Source of the DNA: Celoporthe dispersa
Lineage: Eukaryota; Ascomycota; Sordariomycetes; Diaporthales; Cryphonectriaceae
Reading direction: 5' to 3'
DNA length: 64,000 nt
NCBI GenBank assembly: GCA_016584495.1
Contig: WAID01000007.1
Location: 1,474,001 to 1,538,000, forward strand
Shown here: positions 58,544-64,000 of the stretch, piece by piece
Layout of the letters: the number at the start of each line of letters is the position of its first letter
Numbering within the stretch: the first letter of the stretch is position 1
Notes under the pieces: generated by a model
The model's database searches: none
The model's input: only the letters and a program-made list of their open reading frames with translations
What the model was told of the DNA's origin: nothing
Position numbers and translations under genes: made by a program

Positions 58544-61500
58544 CCTGGGCTGCACAGGAAAAGGGGAGGGGTAGGGTCGATGGAGCGGGAGAGCAAGTAG
58601 ACAGTATGATTAGATCATTGAGTATGTACTTGAAATATCGAAGAGGAAGAGGAAGCAGCGGCTAAATGTCGCGATGGCCTTCGTGGAGTTTCACCCACAA
58701 GACGTAGATCAGGAACAGCGGCAGGAGCTTGTCGTTATCACGAACTCTGTAACCTGGTGAGGCAGGAGCACGGGCCAGTCCTTGTAATAGAGACACCCCC
58801 CGGCGTGCGGACTGTAAAACTGCTGAAGAGGCCAGGCTCGACTTTTGACAGGTCATTTGTGAAATCTACTACGGACTAAGGGGCAAGCTGCCCGAACATA
58901 GGTTCTGAACGGGTCTTTTAGCACAAGTGAGGAGGGAAAGACTCGCGGCTTGCAAGAAGGGTGGGCGGATCACAAGTGATGAGGGTGTGAGGCGGGCCCG
59001 GGAGCGTGCCAAGCGTGCGTGTACATGCTCTCTCTCTGCTGTACTCTGTAGCCAGCCGCTATAACGTTTGAAAGGTTGCGTTGTGTATATTACTTGCATG
59101 ATGTTCAGGCGTACCTAGTGCACCTAGTTCAACAAGAAAGGGGAAACGCGTATGCAATCATCTGATGGTATCGTGCTCTTGGTGGTCATACTTGGTTATA
59201 TTCCTGTGGCTGAGATCCGAGACATGTGCACATGAAAACGGCACAGGCATGACAGCGCATGATGATGACAGCATAAAGTAAGCTCTCTCCCCCTCTCTGT
59301 TCCTGAAGCAGCCACGGCTTGTCCAATGGACCTGGTGTAAAGGTGGCCACAGGGGACTGAGGCGCCGGAAGAAGAATTCTTAGGCGTGGCGACCGCGGTG
59401 GGTTGAAAGAGCAATCTACGCAGCGCAGCAACATTTTGTCGCTGGCCGATCTACAGCATGTACACAAGAAAGTCTTGGGGGACTCCACCTTGGCGGTTTC
59501 TCGTCGCTCCGTAAGTGATCTCCTACGTAGTCGGGTAGTATACTGAGTCCATGGTGCCGTTTGATCGCTCCAGCGGCTGGGCCTCAGTTGGTCAGCCTCT
59601 GCCACCCGCGAGAAAGCTGAGAGAAAGGCTGAGGTGACGTCGGGCATCACGTGCGGAGGGCCCCCCCTGGAGGTTGTGACAGAATCCATTCAGAAATCTC
59701 ATGCGAGCTCATTGGACCCATCCGGACGTCCTTATCTCTTGGCGGAGACCCGCCCAGGAGTGCCTAGTCAGGACGGACGGGGCTGCGTTTCTGTTCTCGA
59801 CAGTAACGGGGAACCATGTCAGCGCATTACTACTACTGTATGATGTTGACAAATTTACATCTCGTCTTGGTTTTGGGCGTTGACCAAAGAGAAGATCTCG
59901 AGGCCCCAAATTGTCCTTATCCTGCCATGCAACTATAGGCTGGTGATCCCTGGTGGTGCTATGACCTTTTGGCACGCCCACGCATAAGGGTTGCGTTTTC
60001 TATTTTCCAAGGCAGCCAGAGCATTGCCCTGTTTCTCATTGAACCCCATTGGATTGGATTGTGTTGGGTCCAACAGTGGCTCTGACGCTTGGCCGACGTA
60101 GCATCATCCTTAGGAGAAGGCAAAAAGAGACCGGGGGAGGAAAAAAAGAGAGAGAGAGAGAAGAGAAACCCCCTCTCACGTACAGCTCGGTCTCCGACTA
60201 AACCCTCATCGGCCTGGAGTTTTCTGAGCCCAGGCCAGGTCGGGTCGATGCCAGGCTGCTCAGCGGTTCCGGATTTCGGAAATTCCAGGAACTATCTGGA
60301 GAATGCAAAGGGTGGTGTTGACCGTATAGAATTACATACATCAGTCCCTGCAAGTAATCTCTCGGGATCATATGTCAAAAAAGATACGAGCGAGGAGGAT
60401 CGACGAGATCTGGCTGAGGCGAAGAAGGGGAAAAAAAAAGCAGTTTTGCTAACACAAAGGACAAACCATTTGGTAATTTATTCCCTGGATTCAGCCCTGT
60501 CCCCAGTCTGACATTTTGCGGTTCCCCACATTCTGGAGAGCGGACCCTGAAAGGGCGCGGCGGCGCTGGAGCCCACCGAGCATACGAGAGAACTGGGTCT
60601 CTTGCCTTTTTTTTTTCCTCTTTTTTTCTTTTATCTCTTTAAGGATGGAACATGACATTCTTTTCTGCCGGTCGGGCGGACTTGTCAGCAGAGGCACAAC
60701 CCCTGCCAGCTGTGTGTGTGTGTGTGTGTGTACATCACCTCCCCTGGCGACGCGGAGAGAAAAGAGGGAAAAAAACTCAACAAGAGGGTTTGGGCTGCAA
60801 TGCAGAGATGAGGCCACTCGAGGAGAGCTGCTCGAGAAGCGATGTCGGATGTCGGCGTGGGCGTGGGCGGTGTCGTCAGTTTAGCAGAGCCAGTAAGCAA
60901 GAGTTTCCACATTCAAACAGGCACCAGGGCGCCGCAAGTACCGAGCCGCATGTCAACAGGTGACGGGTACTCCGCGCAGGAGGACCCAAGAGGAAGGGCC
61001 GAGAGAGGTCCTCCTTCTCCTTCCTCTCCTCGCCAGAGCTGCCGTGGTCTTCTCCCCTCCCCCCCTCTCCTTGTGCCACACCCATTGGCATGCACACCAG
61101 AGGAAAATAAGAAAAAAGAAAAGAAAAAAACTTGTGCACCACCAGACTCGATGCATATTTTCAGCTTCGAGCACATTAGTGCGTCCAGAAAACGAGAGAA
61201 TGGGGAAAGAAAAAAAAGAAAAAAAAAAGGACGGGAATGAAACCAAAGATCGATCTTGCCTCTCGAGGCCAACAGGGGTCTCGATTCACACCCACAATTC
61301 TGCCGTCACAGTTGAGTGGTCGATCCCTGTTCTCTGGAAGGAGGCAAGGGAAGTGGTTTCTCCGGATCGTGGGCACCGCATGAGTTCTTTTGCATTTGCA
61401 ATCACCCTTCCGCTCTCTGGCCCACAGCCTCGGGCGACGAGGTGCTGTACACATGGGCTACGCAGCACTTCGTCCTGACCAGGAGATCGTCTGGCCGCTA

Positions 61501-62995
61501 TGGATGATGCGACCACTGTGCGCAGGACCTGGATCCAGCAGCTGCCCCCTTGGCAACAGGAAGAGGGTCTGCTCGCAAGATTGGCACGCGACAGCAAGGA
61601 TTGACCGTCCATGACCTGATGGCTTCAGCAAATATCATACAGTAGTACAGTACGCCCGGTGGGATGGACGGCGTGGGGGAGCTCTCTCACAATGCTACCC
61701 ACCACCATCACCCACTGGGCAGAGCACTCTACAGCTCCGGTACCACTCTACCTCGCGCCTCCTGTACCGGCCTGCCGTGCATGCATACATACACCTCTCT
61801 GCTGTGCTAGCTAACTACTACTATGGTATAGCGGCAGGAGGCAGACGACAAAGCTGTTGTCCTCCAGGGTGGACTGAACGACTCCGTGGCACTGGGCGCG
61901 GTCCCCCACTGGCTCCTTGGCTCTCTCCTCCTTAACCTTTTTTGTTTACTACCTCGCCTTCCTACCCCAGAGAAGTCTTTGGCTCTGGAGCCGTCTAGCT
62001 GGTCCAGCCACAGCCGGTATCGTCTACCGAAACGTTTGCAACAAGGCCTGGGCATGGACGGGTAGGACTTCTTCGACCGAGACTCGGCGCTGAAGATCGA
62101 TCCGCTAGCCCGCGCCCCAGCTATCCTCTCCTGTCTCTCTCGCTCTCTCCTTTCTTCATCGCCGTTCTCGACCTGGAGAGGATTGTTCCAGAGGTGCCCT
62201 GCTTAGCCTTGGCCTGGGCACCACAGCACCGGCCGGCCCAGCAGGAAGGAGGGCTGGGTTCTCCAGGCTAACCTCACCCGCTGCAACTTTGCTCTCCAGG
62301 CACAGGGGAAAATCAACCCGGGGATTTCTCGACCAAAGACTCCACCAAACACACACACACACACACACACGCGTTGGATCAACTTTTTACTACTCTAATG
62401 GTACAACCTGCATCCGATCCCATGGCCCCAGCAGAACCCTTCCCCCCCCTCCCCTGTATAAGTCGCCCACGCAACCCACAGCGGGACCATCGTCTTGGCC
62501 ATCCGCGAGTCTCCACCGAGATGATCACCCACTCACCCCAAGAAAATACAAAGTACACCCATGGTCCCTAAATTCGTAGCTGTTTGTACTAAATGGTATA
62601 TATCCAAACTCGTCTCTCCCTCCCAGCCTCCTGGGTCGCTCTATTTTCCTTCCGGTTTTCTCCTTTTCCTCTCGATCCTCAGTTTTTGGCCCTTGAGTTT
62701 CTTGAGTGGTCAATTGCTGTGCCTTGTCACACTGACACATCTCAAAGCCGCTTCCGGCAACTAGACATCCTCACTCCCCAACAAGACGAGACCGCATTCG
62801 TCCCTCCTTCCTGTTTTTTTTTTCTTTCCCTTCTTTCTCTCTCTCTCCTCTTCCTCCTCTTTCCTCCTTACCAGCCTCAACTCCCTCCCCCTCCTCGTAC
62901 ACCCCACCGACACTACGCAATTTCCATAACGGCTACCCACTCGGGCTTCCTCCTGAGGTCTTCCTCCTCCTCCCCCTCCTCCTCCAGTAGTCACG
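58544..62995. other. Long divergent intergenic region (4.5 kb)
   Basis: Separates two divergently transcribed genes, the phosphatase (-) and the ammonium transporter (+), so it contains both promoters. Contents seen: AG tract at 60,145-60,165, poly-T and poly-A runs (60,608-60,625, 61,100-61,130, 61,208-61,230), TG and AC repeats (60,712-60,730, 62,349-62,370). Open frames are low-complexity and overlap on both strands. I see no gene and no clear GATA-type site cluster close to the transporter. Confidence 0.5.
62811..62900 (+). promoter_or_regulatory. Pyrimidine-rich tract before the ammonium transporter
   Basis: A stretch made almost only of T and C, about 100-185 bp upstream of the start codon. 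Such CT-rich tracts are common at transcription start regions of highly expressed fungal genes; the assignment is by position and composition only. Confidence 0.4.
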
Positions 62996-64000
62996 ATGTC
63001 GTACTCCTGGGTTGGAGCCCCAGCCGTTTTCAATGGCACCAACGATGAGACTGGCGGGAACTCCGGTATGTTTAAATGTGTCAGAAGAGGTGGCGATGCA
63101 ATGTGTTGGTGCGTGGAGAGGCCGTGAATGGCTTGACTGACAGTGACTTTCTCTCTTACCATTTTAGCCACCACAAACCTGAACCAATGGTACCAGTCGG
63201 GCGACCAGGCCTTCATCATTGTGGCCTCGTGCATGGTGCTCATCATGGTCCCTGGCATCTCCTTCCTCTACTCCGGACTGGCTCGACGAAAATCCGCCCT
63301 CTCGCTCATCTGGGTCACCATGATGTCCTTTTCCGTCATCGTCTTCCAGTGGTACTTTTGGGGCTACTCGCTGGCCTTCAGCTCGACCGGCACCAGCGGC
63401 TTCATCGGCGACCTGCACCACTTTGGCCTCATGAACACGCTCGCGGTGCCCTCGCCGGGCTCGCCCCTGATCCCCGAGCTGCTGTACTCGTTCTACCAGA
63501 TGCAGTTCTGCGCCGTGACGGCCGCGCTGGTCGTCGGCGCCACGGCCGAGCGCGGTCGTGTCCTCCCTGCCATGGTCTTCACCTTCTTCTGGGCCACCCT
63601 CGTCTACTGCCCCATCGCCTGCTGGGTGTGGAACGTCAACGGCTGGGGCTTCAACTACGGCGTCCTGGACTACGCCGGTGGCGGCCCCGTCGAGATCGGC
63701 TCCGGTATGTCCGCGCTGGCCTACTCGTGGGTGCTCGGCCGCCGCAACGAGAAGATGATGCTCAACTTCCGCCCTCACAACATCTCGCTGATCCTGCTCG
63801 GCACCATCCTCCTCTGGTTCGGCTGGCTCGGTTTCAACGGCGGCTCTGCCTTTGGCGCCAACCTCCGCGCCACCATGGCCTGCTGGAACTCGTGCCTGAC
63901 GGCCATGTTTGCCGCCATGACCTGGTGTCTGCTCGACTTCCGCCTGGCCCGCAAGTGGTCTCTTGTCGGCTGGTGTTCCGGCACCATCTCGGGCCTCGTG
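62996..64000 (+). CDS. Ammonium transporter, Mep1/Mep3-like (partial, runs off the window)
   Basis: Plasma-membrane ammonium transporter of the Amt/Mep/Rh family, N-terminal part. Exon 1 is 62996-63065; after a 102-bp intron (GTATGT donor, TTTTAG acceptor) exon 2 starts at 63168 and stays open to the window end. About 300 residues are visible. The N-terminus (GDQAFIIVASCMVLIMVPG, then YSGLARRKSALS) and the pore segment FQWYFWGYSLAFS are family-typical. The first His of the twin-His pore motif is replaced by Glu in GGGPVEIGSG (about residue 199), the state known for yeast Mep1 and Mep3, whereas Mep2-type sensors keep His. The usual WNPNGW appears as WNVNGW. The second pore His and the C-terminal regulatory tail lie outside the window. 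Transcription under nitrogen limitation would be expected from the family but is not shown here. Confidence 0.93.

Noticed and set aside
1..64000. A coordinated new gene system or biosynthetic cluster
   Set aside because: Gene functions are unrelated, spacing is wide and no core biosynthetic, defence or mobile-element gene set was seen.

Overview
The window looks like nuclear DNA of a filamentous ascomycete, most likely a Sordariomycete. Genes are GC-rich and split by short introns (about 48-310 bp) with GTRNGT donors, CTRAC-like branch sites and YAG acceptors. They sit in long intergenic stretches full of poly-pyrimidine tracts and microsatellites. No prokaryotic operon, CRISPR array, rRNA, tRNA, intact transposon or secondary-metabolite cluster was seen.

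Layout. The + strand at 3.0-4.9 kb carries a Frizzled/Smoothened-like seven-helix receptor, 7.0-8.3 kb an intronless, apparently membrane-anchored GH5 glycoside hydrolase, and 9.8-12.7 kb a Crt10-family protein. From 12.8 to 18.7 kb there is no intact gene, but a decayed protein-coding remnant lies on the minus strand at about 15.0-15.9 kb. The minus strand then carries a TauD-like dioxygenase (18.7-20.2 kb), a large seven-exon zinc-cluster regulator (25.8-29.1 kb) and, just upstream of it, a poorly resolved multi-exon gene of unknown family (29.2-31.8 kb). The stretch 31.8-39.4 kb is mostly unassigned. A protein-kinase-like gene with altered catalytic motifs follows (+, 39.4-41.2 kb), then a SWIM zinc-finger protein (-, 42.6-44.3 kb), Cdc14 phosphatase (-, 49.4-51.7 kb), KEOPS subunit Pcc1 (+, 53.5-54.4 kb), a small DUF427 protein (-, 54.9-55.4 kb), a membrane-anchored histidine acid phosphatase (-, 56.5-58.5 kb) and the start of a Mep1/3-type ammonium transporter (+, from 63.0 kb, cut by the window end).

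The genes do not form an evident pathway. They read as an ordinary chromosomal mix of housekeeping functions (Cdc14, Pcc1), nutrient acquisition (ammonium transporter, phosphatase, GH5, TauD-like) and signalling or regulation (receptor, zinc-cluster protein, kinase-like protein). Seven genes need one or more single-base corrections, most of them at short homopolymers or base runs, to give one continuous protein, while five neighbours need none. This looks more like consensus error than pseudogene formation, but only reads or RNA can decide. I found no convincing new multi-gene system. The most open questions are the kinase-like protein, the centrally placed zinc cluster, the unassigned minus-strand gene at 29-32 kb and the decayed block at 15 kb.
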